Source: Kryptolebias marmoratus (taxonomy: Eukaryota > Chordata > Actinopteri > Cyprinodontiformes > Rivulidae). Taken from it: a stretch of 64,000 bases of DNA. The stretch spans positions 20,626,974 to 20,690,973 of the forward strand of contig NC_051440.1 of the NCBI RefSeq assembly GCF_001649575.2, read 5' to 3'. The position numbers were made by a program, and so were the translations under genes. A model generated the notes under the pieces. That model was given only the letters and a program-made list of their open reading frames with translations. It had not been told where the DNA came from and did not search any database. Shown in pieces: positions 47,433 to 61,000 of the stretch (positions are counted from its first letter, which is position 1; each line of letters begins with the position of its first letter).

Positions 47433-50195
47433 GCGTGTACTAAATCTTCCCACCAACATAAGCCCCATTGGTCATAAAATCTCAAATCCTGGGAGAAAAT
47501 TAAGTGCAGCGTAGAACATGTAAAGGAACTGCCTGCGTCTTACCGCAAGAATGCATGCCTTCACTTCCTAAAAGACATTCTCCCCCAGTCTTTGCTGCTT
47601 GAAAAAGCTGCAGTTCGGATCCCATGCCAAGCCTCATGGGCTTTATTTGAGAACCTTTAATGATTTCAGTGTGTGACTACTGGAAACATCAGTGCTGTTT
47701 TCAGAGCAGCTCAAGGTGGCGGCCACCAGGCCTGAATAAATTGACTGCATGAGGCACAGCATCGCATCGTGTTTGCTGCCTTAAAATCGGAAAACACGTG
47801 ACCACTGTTTCCCCTTGTAGTCACAGCCATCCACTGGCTCCAGCTCAAACATACATCATTTTACATCAGGGTGTCATTCTGAGAAATCAAAGCATGCATA
47901 TTATCCCTGGGCGGCCTTTGTGACACTGGCAGCCGGGGGGAAGTCGTGCAGACAGACAAAACCAAAAGGAAGAAATGTGTGAAGCCAAGGAATGTGTTTT
48001 AACTGCTGACTGTACCACAAAAGACAGTGTTAGGAACTCTGGTCAGACAGCTGAAACAAACACTGGCAGACAAACACACAGAACTCAGAGAATCTCAAAA
48101 CAAAACATCGGAGGACTGACACAGGAAAAACAAAGACGCCACATGACTAGAATTACAAGCTACAATAGAAAATGTGTCCTTTCTTTTCCTTTGGCCAAAA
48201 CATCCCAACTCGGAAGGCCACTGGGAGTGTTATTAGAGTTAATCTTTCAAAATAACATCTTGGTGGCAAACGTTTTGGTAATAAAAGCCGCAGTGAGAAA
48301 AAGGAGGTACAAAAACAGGAACGTAGGGAGAAACGGGAAAATGTGTTTCTGATGCCTCAGTGTGTGACCCTGACTGAAAAAACTATGAATGGGAGAGAAA
48401 ATGGGTGTCGAAACAATAAAATCTAGGAAGTGGTGGTCTAAAACTCTTGCACTTCTCTAACCTCTATATCCTGTTCTAATCAATCATGAACAAACGGAAG
48501 CTGCACACTTCAGTCTTTCAGTCAAAAACGTTAGAATAACACGACGGAGCTGCCTTCCACTTTAAATCATCGCATTTGCACAGATTTTTAATGCTCTGTA
48601 ACACACACACAGACCCATCTGCTTGTCTCTTGGCCACATCAGGTGTGTGAAGCAACATGCATTCCTCAAGTGACCCAAGATGGTGACTCGACCCTATCAC
48701 ATTTCCACTGGAAAACCACAGCTTCTGGATACCACACATGCCAGCGGCGGTGCCGCTGGCCATGAAGCTGTTGGCAGCAGCAGCTGCAGGGGTTGGAACT
48801 TGCTTTTGGCTTCAGATTTTGCCTGGCCGAGGCGGTGTTCTGCCATCTCACAACTCTACAAAACTAACTATATTAAGCGTACACACATTTACATACACTA
48901 CAAGGTTTGTTTCATCACAATAATGAGGTCGAAGTGGAATGAGTTGTCAAACTCACATGAAAAATGATGGGTGTTTATAGGAAAAAAGGAAGAATAAGTG
49001 TTAAAATAGCAGCCGTATTAGTCATACTGAAGCCTTTGATTGCTCTGGCTATTTGTCATCACATTATACTTGTTAAACACTTTCCCAAGTCATGTGTTTA
49101 GTGTAAGTTACAGAAAGAGAAAGAGAAAAAATGAGTTAAAGACCCAGCATTGATTGAAGGAATGAATATTGTCCGCTGATTTTCATGACATGAGTTTTAA
49201 ATCAAGATGGCTGCCACAGCCACATCTCCTTACATGTGTTAATGCTCAAAGTATGACTCCAAGTTACTTCAGCGTAAACTTCACCCCAGTATCTGTAATT
49301 TTGAGTAAGTTACAGCGATTGTTGTGTTAGCAAAAGTAGTTAGCTTTGGCAGCCATCTTGAATGAGGTTGCCTCCAATATTTAATCAGTTGTAGATGCAC
49401 ATCCAATGATTATTTTGCTAACAGACAGAGTTGACTTCAAGTGTTAGAGCATGTGTTGTGGGTGATACAGATAAATACACGTGCTCACACAGACCGAGAA
49501 GGGCAAAAACATTATCGTTCTGCCTTCATCTTAATACCCCATATGAAGTTTTAATTGGCCTGTTAGCCGTTTAGACTAAAGTCTCTCATTTGTATGTTGA
49601 GTTAGGAAGGATGCCCTCTGCTTTGCTTCATGTGTTTCTATATTCCCCCTAAGTCTTAGACCCTGCAACCTAAACACACTGAGGCCCTGTGCAGCCAAGG
49701 CCAGCTATTTGTTTTTCCTCAGCTGCTAAAAGAGACTTCACACAACTCGCACCAGAGGGAGCCGTGCTTTCCAGTAGTGATGCATTACAGACCGCAGGAG
49801 AAGACGGGACAGGTCTCATTGTCGCAAGGGAGGCACGACACCCCCTTGGCGTGTTTTTCACACATCAACAACTTTTTTTTTTTCCCCACCTCCTCCTTCT
49901 CCCACTTGGCCTCCTTTTGGGACACCATTTAACAGACAAGAGTGATGTTTGGGATCAGTGTCGTGCCTGCTGATCTGCTCCCTATGCACTGTGCACACAC
50001 TAAATCAAATGTTTGTATTAAGTCTGCTCTTACTAACCAAAAGCCTTTTTCATCATGTTTGGTATTACAAGTTCTCCTGCCAAGCCAGTGGCTTCAGAGC
50101 TGGAGCTGGTCCCTGAGAGCTGCTCTGTGGCTGCCCACTGCTCCTGAATAATTTGCACGAGTCAAATTCAGACAGCTAATTTCCTAGCAGAGACA

Positions 50196-50228
<33 letters not shown>

Positions 50229-52015
50229 CATAGTGTTATTTTCTCTGTCTTCTGAAGCTCTGTCCACATGTTCACCCTTGCAGTGAGCTTCAACAAGCTG
50301 AAAGCGCTCTACCATCTGCATGATGAAAGCCAGGCATCTTAAAGTCAGCAGGGGCCCTGCATGTGTTTGGACTTAACTCAGCCACCTCTGCAACATTCAC
50401 TCTACACAGACAGCCACACAACAGCCCGGCCAGCCTTGTCCTTGGTGACAGAGCATAACGTACAGTATCTGGTCTAAACTTTGCTTGATTAGGAGGACTC
50501 TATACATTAGATTGATGGAGAGAATAGGAAACCCGCCACCTTTAAGTTCAGCACACGGCCGAGTAAAGTGCATGAAAACCAGACTACAGCATGCTAAATA
50601 TTTCTTTTAATGAAGACATTTCTGTGTATGGTTTCAAGATATATATTTTAAAACATTTCCTGAAAGCCAAATCTGAATACGACGTTTTGACATCATTTTC
50701 ACTTTAGTGTTGCAAATGCACAGCCTCGACAAACGTGGGATTTCGTGGCAGATACAGCAGGTTTGGTGGAAAACAGAATTGCTTGTTAACAGTAAGAGGT
50801 TGTAAAATGTTTTAGTGGTAATTAGATGAGTTATCTGTAGAGTGGATGTTAAAACAGCTGCAGAGATGAAAAGCTCCTGGCGCAAAAAGCAGCTGATTCA
50901 GCTTTGAATCATAATTACTGTAAAAATTGTACTTACTGATACCTTACTGATGTTAGAGATACCAACATTTACTGACTGCATACAAATATTACTCAGAAAC
51001 ATCCCCCTTAAGTTTCCAAGTTTCAGCTTTCTTCTTGATAAACTCTATCTACCAAGACCGCACTGGGACCCAGGTTTTCAAAATGATTCAGATTTTATTG
51101 TTGCACAAAACCAAAGATAAAATGCTTTTCTCTGAGAGGCTATATAAGCGTTCTCGACGTCTATAAGAACATGAGAGAAGCTTACCACTTCTGTGTTGGT
51201 GATTTTAGCCAGCAGGTCTGTCAGACTGTCACCCCACTGCGACTGGTCGGGTGAATCAAGCTGTAGGCCACAGATCGCTGCCCCCACGCTTCCAGTGGCG
51301 ATCATGGACGGAGGATACATGGCGAATCTAAAATCTGGTGAAGAAAGAAATACCAATTCAGATAAAAGTTTGTAAATAACTTGTTTTCAGGCAAAGGACT
51401 GAGCCCAAATCTTTAGTTCAGTTAATTAATCGTTAACCATTTACTACAGGGTTCTTTATTCACCTGATGTGGTTTATAAATTGAACTCGATGCACAAGAA
51501 GAGTGTGGATACCGTGCATCCCACCCCAAGACAATATGATTTGGTAATCTTGCAGTCAGCTAATAAATACCCTTTCTATTGCACTGGTTCTGAACACAGT
51601 GCTCTCTAATGACCAGGGGCCTGGATAATGAGGGTTCACTTGGCTTGTAAAGGAGCTGAAAAGCAACCTCCCTCACCCGCTCCCCAATCCAGTCCCCCCT
51701 TTCCCCAGCCCGGCCCCTTTTCTTCCATCTCCTGAGTAAATCGTGTGCTCGCTGAAAAAAAAAAAAGAAGCCCCATAGCGCTTGGAAAAGGAGGAATAAA
51801 GAGGCTCAGTGCCTTTGCCAATGCGCACTGCTGTAGGTCCTTTTTCCACGTGTGGTCACAGGCGTGCGTCTCAAAGACCAATAACCTTGTTAGCTACCCT
51901 CACTGTCATTCATAATGCAAATGAGACAGCTTGTGAACGGGCCAGAAGCCCAAAAAGGCAAGGAAACTGGCATACAGTGAGGGAGAGTGCAAGGAGACAG
52001 ACAGACATGGAAAGA

Positions 52016-52046
<31 letters not shown>

Positions 52047-55000
52047 TACTTTCTCTATTCTCTCTTTATGTCTTGCTCAACTTCTACCTTTCTTTTTGGA
52101 TAACACATGGCCTGCTAAGAAAGGGCCCGTGAATGGCACACATGCCCCAGTCTTTGTTGCTACAACAGGCAGAGGCTTGCATTGGCGGCCCTCCTATCTT
52201 TTAGCATATTAATAGAGTGGCGGTTCTGTGAGAGGGAAGGCAGGAGAGTGTGACTCCATTGTCCAGAGTCATCACCTCATTTCACCCAATTGAGAGGCGC
52301 AGCATCCATCCCCTCTCTGCTGATACCAATTCAGTGAGACGGGCCGGACAAAGACAACGGCTGGACGTGGGGGACAGAGGGGGCTTGACAGGGGGAGAAA
52401 GATGAAGAGGGAGGGATGGACGGTGTGGCGACAAGTCACCGGGAAGCAAACAAGGAGGAAGGTGGTGGGCGTACCGAGAGGGGAGAGGGGTAGACATCTC
52501 TGCTGCACATCACTCTTTAAGTCTGCGTCCAGGCCCTTTTGAGGTTTTGGAAGAAGAAAAGAGTCGCCCTCCAGTGACCCTCACCTCCTGCCTCTTATCC
52601 AATCCCCCTTTTCCTGCAAGTATTTCTCTGTTCCTCGGCCACCTATGGGTTAGAGGAGTGGGCAGTGGGGGCACTCAGCAGCCTGCATATTAACATATTG
52701 CCATATTCAATAGCAAAGCAAGAGGCGTGTGATGGCTCCGAAGATTTTTCTTCTTTCTCTTTTTTTATCTGGAATCAAAGAGGTGGGTCTTTTGATAGAT
52801 GCAAAGGCAGCCCCTCACTGCCTTTTTAACATGCACAGCCAGGCGCTTTCTCATCTTGTGGGCTCAGTGTTGACAAATAAATGAACTTATTATACACCCC
52901 TGTGTTAGCTGCTGGGTCTCTGCCAAGGGGCGATTTATTAAAGGCTACCTCAAGCCAAGAGAAAAGCGAACACAAAGCCCCCCTGGCATTACATCACTGC
53001 TGTAAGACCGCAGCTTTCTACAGAGGGGTAGGAGTACAAAGGCATACATGGATTTACTGTAAGTGTGCAGTGAGCAAGGTGACAGACACCTTATAGGCAC
53101 ATGAATGAGACAATGCACCAATGACTGAGCGTTCTAGGATACACACAGACCAACACACACAGAGCACAGATGTAGTTTTGTGCCAGAGCTGAGTGGCGGG
53201 CAGTGGGCAACAAGCTGATTTTTCACACTCAAGACAAGACAGGTCTGTAGCAGAACAAGGACGAGCGCGTGCAGCCGATGCAGGCTGACACTCGGGCCTG
53301 GTGGCTGCTGCATGTGGGGGGAATAATGGCTGTATTTTAGGAGGCCCTCATTGATATTCATGTTGAGGATAAACAGTGTAGGTAGCTGAGTGGGGACGCC
53401 TGCGATGGAAAGCTCCCTGTGAGCAGCGGCTGGCTGGCTGGCCTGGCCTGCGCGGCTCTCACCCCCTTCAATGGCCCTTTCTCCTGCCTTTGCCCCCTCG
53501 TCTCCATTCCTCCGTCTTTCTACCCCATGAAACTTCATCCACAGGCTTCCAGTCCAGTCTGCTGCCCTACATGGCACACTCCGTCTGGGTGGCTGCGATG
53601 CTCAGGGTACACATTAAAAATGTAAATTAATTAAAGTTGGAAAGTTGGACCCCACCCAAGAGACAGAAGAAAAAAATAAGCCCAAACTCTTTTTTTTCCC
53701 ACCCTCGGTGCTCGTTTCAGCGCTGTAAATTAGGGTCTTGTTTTCTACATGTATTGATTTGCTTTAGGAGAAGCATCATGAAAACCCAGGACCCGTTGAC
53801 TGATTAGGGTTATAAACAAACATAATTTTAGAATTGCCATGAGTTTGTTTCACTATTTTGCAAAACAAGGTATCAAAATAAATTATATGGGGGGCTAGAG
53901 TTCAGAAAGTGTGTCTGTGTGTGGCTTCTTTACAACAAAAGTCTCAATTGGGGGACAAAAAGAACGATTGATTAAAAGAAAAAACAACAATAACTTGATT
54001 TAGCAAGTTGTCCTATTCTGTTGCTTCTTGTTCCAAACAGCCACTCTGGAAACTGACAAAAAAGAAAACTCCAGAGACTCTGAGTCACTCATTTCTACTC
54101 ATTTGCCAGAAAACAGAATTCCTTTTTAATTGCATCATTCTTTGATAGCTCTCACTTCCTATTTTCTCCATCAAACCCACCGCCACAGCTGCAGCCTCGA
54201 GGTGTTAACGTCAGAGCTGAGAAGCACACAGTTTGAAACTCCAGACGCTTGGATCTCGTAAAAAAAATGTCCAGGTAAAACTACCAAGCACTAGATAGTC
54301 TTTGTGGTTCACATCACTTCCAAAGTAAACACACAGAACTTAAAAAAAAGGATTTTTAAACCTCTTTGGTTGGATAAGGGTAGCATCCAAACATAACATC
54401 TCTTTATATTTCTGGTGTGACTCAGCTGGTATCAGTATTTATAGTTCGGCGTTTATTATACCAGCGAGGTTGAAAGGAGAAACTCGGGACATGCCACTGG
54501 ATGATTCACCGTTCATCCCACATTTTTGAGCACACACTCTCACATTTCTTCCTAGTTCATGTGCGGCCACTGCAGCCAGGCCGGACGTGAATCCTCACAT
54601 CGGCGGAGCGTGTGGAGAAATGATAATTTATAGGAGGAGGCAGCTAATTTGTTAAGGTTCTGACTCATCAAACATGAATGGGCTTTTATGTAAACAAACA
54701 CCAGTAAAGACCTTTTCATTGACCACATCTGAGATGAATCATCATCTTGTGAATGCTGAGCAGAGCCCGGAGGGATTCTTCATGTAGGAGCCGCTCAGAG
54801 AGGAAGCTGCAAGGGGAACTCCTACCTCTGGACCAAAAAACTTGTATGCTAAAATAAAACAGGGCAGAATCGGAGTAGTCACTGTAAACTGGACATATTT
54901 ACCTGGAGAACTGAAGTATGAACTATGGGATCTGTGTACATGTAGGAGTCTAGAAAACAAAAAAAATCTCCCAGACTGATGACAGCTTTAGATTTGCAGC

Positions 55001-58000
55001 TTTTGTATTAGTGGATGAGAAACACAAGTGTCAAGACCATAATGTCCAGAGCCCTGACAGGTTAAGTAAAATAGACAGTTTTGAGCCTGACAAAAGGGGT
55101 TTAAATTACTTAGAATCACAAGGAATGCAAATCATCTATCGCCTCTCATTTCAGTGTTTTAGACTAAGATTATCTTATGTTGAGAAATGACAGCGTTATA
55201 GTCAGACCTTGAAAATAACAGTATGCATAGTCTCATGGGATATGGCATGTGTTGTGAGAAGTGAAGTGCAGTGAAATTTATTTATATAGCACTTTTAAGC
55301 AACAAGGCGATCCAAAGTGCTTTGTTGTTGTGAATGACAATGACACCTTACAGGGTAAAGCACACACATTTTTGTGTTTTGTAAGGTCAGTAGGCTGTGG
55401 TGCCCATCTTGAATGAGGCTGGCTCCAAAAATTAATTATTTGTAGATCAACATCTAATGATTATTTCCTGAAAGTTTCATTAAAATCCATCAAGTAATCT
55501 ATGAGTTATTTAGCTAACAAACAGACAGTTGTTTCCAGTAGATCACGACTGTCTTTGGGGAGAAAATGAGCGACTGAATGCTCATTTATAAAAATATTCA
55601 TATTGGTATTGTTAATTTATGCAAACTGAATAGTTTACCAATTGAAAGGTTTATTTTTATGCACATAATAAGGGAATATTTGAAGGAAATTTCAAGCTCA
55701 AACATGCACCTAAAGAAAGAATCTTCTGTCAAATTGCGAAGACAAAAGAGAAAGTGAACCCACACAGGCTTGGCTGTTCTGATGTTTGTTAGCTGGTGAA
55801 TCATTAGTTTGTTGGAGGGGAACTAACCAGTTAATGATCAAGTTACTTCTCACAATAGTTCAGAGACACTTCCACATACCAGAAATCAGTAATCAAATAC
55901 TATTCAAAAGATAAAAGAGTAAGGGGTAATCAGTTCCTAAAATCATTCATTATTAAGATCCCAACTTGTAGCAGAATCTTCATTTAGTCCTTCAGGAAAA
56001 CGGACTCGTTTTCGGAGATCACTGTTGGCTCCGATCCAGAGTCTTCTTTTGATCAAGTCCAATAACCATTGCCACAAATCCAGGCATACCATTACTGGGA
56101 GGGCTATTGGATCCTGCGTTTAATACACTATAATCCCCGCCAATATGGCAAGAAGATGGAGCTCAATAACCCACACAGACAGGTTGTGGTGCATCTGTCT
56201 GCCCCATGCCCCCAGTCCATTCTCCCACTTTAGCTCCATTGACTAAGAATGGAAGAGGAAGCTCTGAGTGCTTGGTGTCTGTGTGCAGGAATGGAGGTTG
56301 ATAATCTCCCTTAATGAGCTTGTTTCTGGGCTATTATCCGGCGGCATGCCTGAGGGAAACGCTGGTGTTTCCTATCAAGTGGCCCTGCAGCGTTGACCCT
56401 CACATGGCTCTGCATATGAAATGTGAGGGCCAGGCCTTTTGTCTCTTTTCTCTCAGTCTCTAGCCGAGGCCATTTGCATAGTCCTGAATGGGCCAACGAA
56501 TGTTATTAATTAATACAGAGCCAGCCCGCGCCACCTGACAGAATCCCACCGAGAGGCCCGAACGGAACTGTTTCATCAAAAGAGCGGAGGAATGAGAGGC
56601 CTTATTCTCCACTTCTCTCGCTTGTTCCCTGGAAAACAGAAAGCCGTGGTTTTATGCGCATTTTCTTTTCCAGTTCACATTCAGTGGGTGGACTGAATGA
56701 GGACATACGAACAGGAAGCTCACAGGTGACCCGCTGAAGACTGCTTTGCACATGTAAATCCTCCTGAGAGATCTCCTCCTTCTGCTCTGTCTTCACCTTC
56801 TCAACTCTGCTCAGAGGATGTCTCGAGGAGCATTCTCACCAGATAACCTGAAGATTTATGGCTGGGAACGACCCACAAATGGGGTTTCGAATTCCCCGAG
56901 ATCTTCAGATGCACTAAATTGTTGACTCACTCTGTTTTGCCCTCACATTCTGTTTGCCTGGATACAAGTCTGAGGTGAACACACACACAGATAGAATGAC
57001 CCGTTGCTGATCCGGAGCTATCTCCAGAATGTCTCTCTCTTGATACACACTCGGAGGATGATTCCAGGAGTCTCATAAATTTACTTCCACTGCCTCATTG
57101 AAGCAATTAAGGACAAAGTGTGCGCTGAGGCTTTCACAATGTTGCTTTGGGGAGTTAAAAATGAAGAAAACTGAGACGTGGTAAAAAAAAAAACAACTTT
57201 TCCTCTTCAAAGCTTTGCAGATGGGAACATTAATTCCAAACTTTTAATTAACTCAAACATATAAACTAAAACCAGAAGTTAATGGTACTTGCCACCTCCC
57301 CTGTATCTATTCATCTACATATCCACAATCCTCTGAATGATGGCAGCATAAGGAGCTGCTTCCCATGTGGGGGTGCAGTTAGCATTCCTGCTTCTGGCCC
57401 ACAGGAAAAAAAAAAAAAAAGCTGCTGCTGGAGGTCACAGAGAAAGTGGAAGGATTTCCAAATGGTACTGTTGTGACTTTGGTTTTGTAAGGATGCCTGT
57501 TCGTCTTCGAGCGAGACTTAAAGCTTAAAGGTACTTCATGCAAAGTCACGGAGACCAGACAAGAAACTGAAAACAGGTAAACTGTGTTAAACTTACCGGT
57601 CTGGCAGAAGTTTCGTAAAAAGTCACGTGTTTTTGAATGCCCAGCTGTGTTTTTATGGCGCTCCACCTAGCAGACAGCCGAATGTAGCTTTCATCTGGTT
57701 TTCAGTGGATTTAGCCAATTGCTTTGTTTACATTGAGTGCATACCTGCATTTTCATATCTGGAAAACTACAGGAGTAAACTCTTTCAAATGGCATTTTAT
57801 AAAGTTTATTATAACTTTTTTTTTAAAAAATTTTCAGGTATATAGTTTGCAACGAGTAGCTTTAATTTCATGCAACTTGAACAAAGGTGGCAATTACATG
57901 TTGCTGCACATGCAAAATATATATTCTATGAGGCAACTAATCTGATTTTTTGTAATTAAATAGTAAGGATGCACTTAGTAAAGGAAAAAAAAAACTGCTT

Positions 58001-61000
58001 AGGTGTTTTCTTTGCTTATCAGTTCTGCCTTCTTCATGCTGGAGGTGATGCAAATTTCCCTACCAAGAATCTTAGCAAGGGAAAGCTAGCTGTAGGGTGG
58101 GGAAGGTTGAGAAGTAGAAAAAAAAGTAAGAAAGGAAGGTGGTTGGGTAAAGAAATGTGAACACGACATGTCTTAGAATAGTAGAAAAAAAATAAATTTT
58201 TCTGTTTTCTCAAACTTCCCTGGTCTCTTCTGCATCCCCCAACCTGACAACTGTATCAAGTTAAAGGTTCCCTGTCCCTCCTGTTACTGACCGAATGCTT
58301 GATCATGAGGGAATAACTCATCTCAAGAGCAGAAAGACAACAAGACAATGGCCTGACTGCCTCTAACCATGTCCATTCCTCTTCTCAATAATGTGCAACA
58401 CAGAAATGTCCTTCAACCAGAATAAACCTACTTTGAAGTGATACCGGATGCTCTGGAAGCCACTGATACACCTCTAAAACAGGACTACATACCAGCCTGG
58501 AAGAAGACAGATGATGGGTGTCGAGCTTTAGAGCCTAAATGTGAAATATCATCAATGAAAGTATTCACAGATCAGAGGTAATAAGTAAAGATGCAGCTAA
58601 CCGTGACTGGCCCCTAAGCACATCTCCGAGCGGAACAGCTGAAGCGTGTCACCGAAAGACCTGATAGAGAAAAACCCACCGATTAAGATATTCTGCAAGA
58701 TGAGAAAGCATGTTGATGCAAGCCGCTATCGCTTGCTTGGTTTGATCTGGCAGTATTTCACTGATCGTTGTCACTTGCAACATTCAAAAAGGAAAGAAGA
58801 AGAAGAAGAAGAAGAAGAAAAAAAGATGCCATCAAGGCAACATTTGACTCTGTGTGGACATTTCTTGGTGCAGCTTGTCCTGATCATTCAGACAAACCCA
58901 GTTGGGTTTTATTATGTCCTACCTGTGGCACAGAGGGCGATGAAGGTCTGGACATGTTTCCGTATAAGTGCCAGCTTATCCTCAGGCAGCGGCAGCCTCC
59001 TCACAATGTGCTCAATGAAGTCGTTCGGCGTCACTGCTGCCAAGTTCCACTTCAACTTCCCTAAAACCACCAGTTCCCATTCCTGAAGAGGTTGAGCAAA
59101 GAGAGTAAAGAGCAGATGCAATAACTGAAAAAGTCAATACTACATTTTAGGCGGATTGCACAAAGCTGCAAAACCTTACGTTTCCCTAAAGTGACCAGAA
59201 ATGTGGCGGTATATGAAGCCTCGCTGCTTTTAGATCAGCCTGTGCCTGGCCGGGCCTGGAGCAGAAAAATACCAACAGCGCCACCAACCCAGGTGACCTC
59301 ACAGCACTCTCTCCCTCTCATCTGTCTGTCTGGCATCTGGGGACTTTCCTAAAGAGGCCCACCAGAGGTTCCACTGTGTGAGTGTGGAGTGAAAACGGAT
59401 AGGAAGCCTGCATTTGTTGAGCAAGATCAGCAGTAAACGTTGAAAAACTCCTCTTAAAATGTCTAACTCTTCATTTTGAAAATGATTAAAACTAGATATT
59501 CTTATACTGACAGATTACTGTCTCTTGTCTACAGAACAGAGCTTTTGATTAATCAGCGTACACAGTTGAGTGTATACTCTTCTCATAACATATTCATACT
59601 TTCACTTCCTAAAGGAGGTGACTAATTTAGGGGAAAAAAGTCTTGGTTTCATTCTGCGCTGCAGGCTTGTGACTATGGATGCTCTTCACAACACAGACTC
59701 AGTCATGAGGCGATTCAACATGGCTACCCTTGCTACTGCTTTTACATTTCTGATTAAAGTGACCTGATCTCCTCTCTGTCAGAAGCATTAAAACTATTAA
59801 AATGTTGCTTTAAAACATCTAATATAAGGTGGTAGTTGCAGAAAAAAACCCTCTACGCTTGAACAGATTATTGCGGGGTTTTTTTTCGCCTTTGCTTTCC
59901 TTTTGATCACAGAAAAACCTTTGCTGCCAGTGCCAACAGGCAATATCTAAGCCTACAATATAGACCAAGTGTCTAACAAACCACTCTATGCTGACAGAGT
60001 GGTAAGCAGGCAGGCACCCACTTCCTTCTGCTTCCGCCTTCCTCTGGTCACACCTTCTTTGTAAGATTGCGGTTCACTTTACAAGAAATTGTTACCAAAG
60101 ATGAGCACCAAAAACGATCACATGCCCTGAGCAGCTGATCTCTGTTTCCTGTATCTGCATGTCAGCCAAAATGCTGCCTTATACAGGAACACAGAGACGA
60201 GGCCTCAGCGAACCAGTTCAAGGACTGAGAGCTTTGTCTTCAGCCTGAACACAAAGAGTTTTTAGTTTGTTTTTTTGTTTTAAGTGTCTGATTATAGAGA
60301 CTATAGATCTGAGAACATATAAGCAAGGAAAAAAAAGAGTAACCATTCCAGAAACCAATGGCGGCTCGTCAGGATCTTGAATACCCTGCAGCAATCAGCT
60401 AAGAGTCTAGAACCACCAGTCAGGCAGCAAAGCAACCCTACAACCATCAACCTCGTCTGAATCATAATATGAAGCCTCTTTCACAACATGGGTGGGATTG
60501 GCTGTAGTTTACTGAGGAATGTTTACGTAGCACCACAGAGTTAGTTGGAATTACTTACTTATCAGATTTAAAACTGTGCTAATTAATTTTTTTTGCCCTC
60601 TTAGAAGCAGTTAAGATAATAAGGCTTTATCAAATGCATTAAGAAAATAAAAAAGTCTTCTCAAACTCAAATGGAAAAACCAAAAATCCATCTGGTTATA
60701 TGTACATGTTTGCCTATAGCCACACGCTGCAAATACTGCATGTGTGCAAATCCACAATAACAAGGCGTGATATAATATAATAAATGTGTGCATCTATGGT
60801 TATTTTTGGATGAAAGCTAAACTGTAAAAGGCATCTGAAATTTTCTGTCTCTCCCCCCCCTCCGGATGACAGGAACACAGTCAGAACTTTGGCTGCAGTT
60901 CAGCTGACCTCATTGCTCTGTGTAAATATCTGCCACTAGATGGCGATAGAGACCACTCCACATCCTGCAAGGGCAGTGAATTCAGGAGGGTCTCTGTACA

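Larger units (their letters stand above)
45546..51185 (-). other. ccnd2 intron 4
   Basis: A 5.6 kb intron. It contains a CA microsatellite (47398-47429), a TAA microsatellite (50195-50227) and a LINE-tail-like fragment (49341-49436). No other gene is recognised; open frames in it are short and lack similarity. Confidence 0.65.
51335..58922 (-). other. ccnd2 intron 3
   Basis: A 7.6 kb intron with unusually complex, low-repeat sequence in parts. It holds two octamer-bearing candidate conserved elements (51816-51940 and 56300-56580), a CA microsatellite (52015-52041), a GAA tract near 58796, and repeat copies at 55272-55324, 55389-55531 and 57718-57865. No exon beyond those of ccnd2 is supported. 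Confidence 0.65.

Noticed and set aside
58646..59086. 146-codon plus-strand frame
   Set aside because: It overlaps ccnd2 exon 3 on the opposite strand and includes the GAA repeat; it is a shadow.
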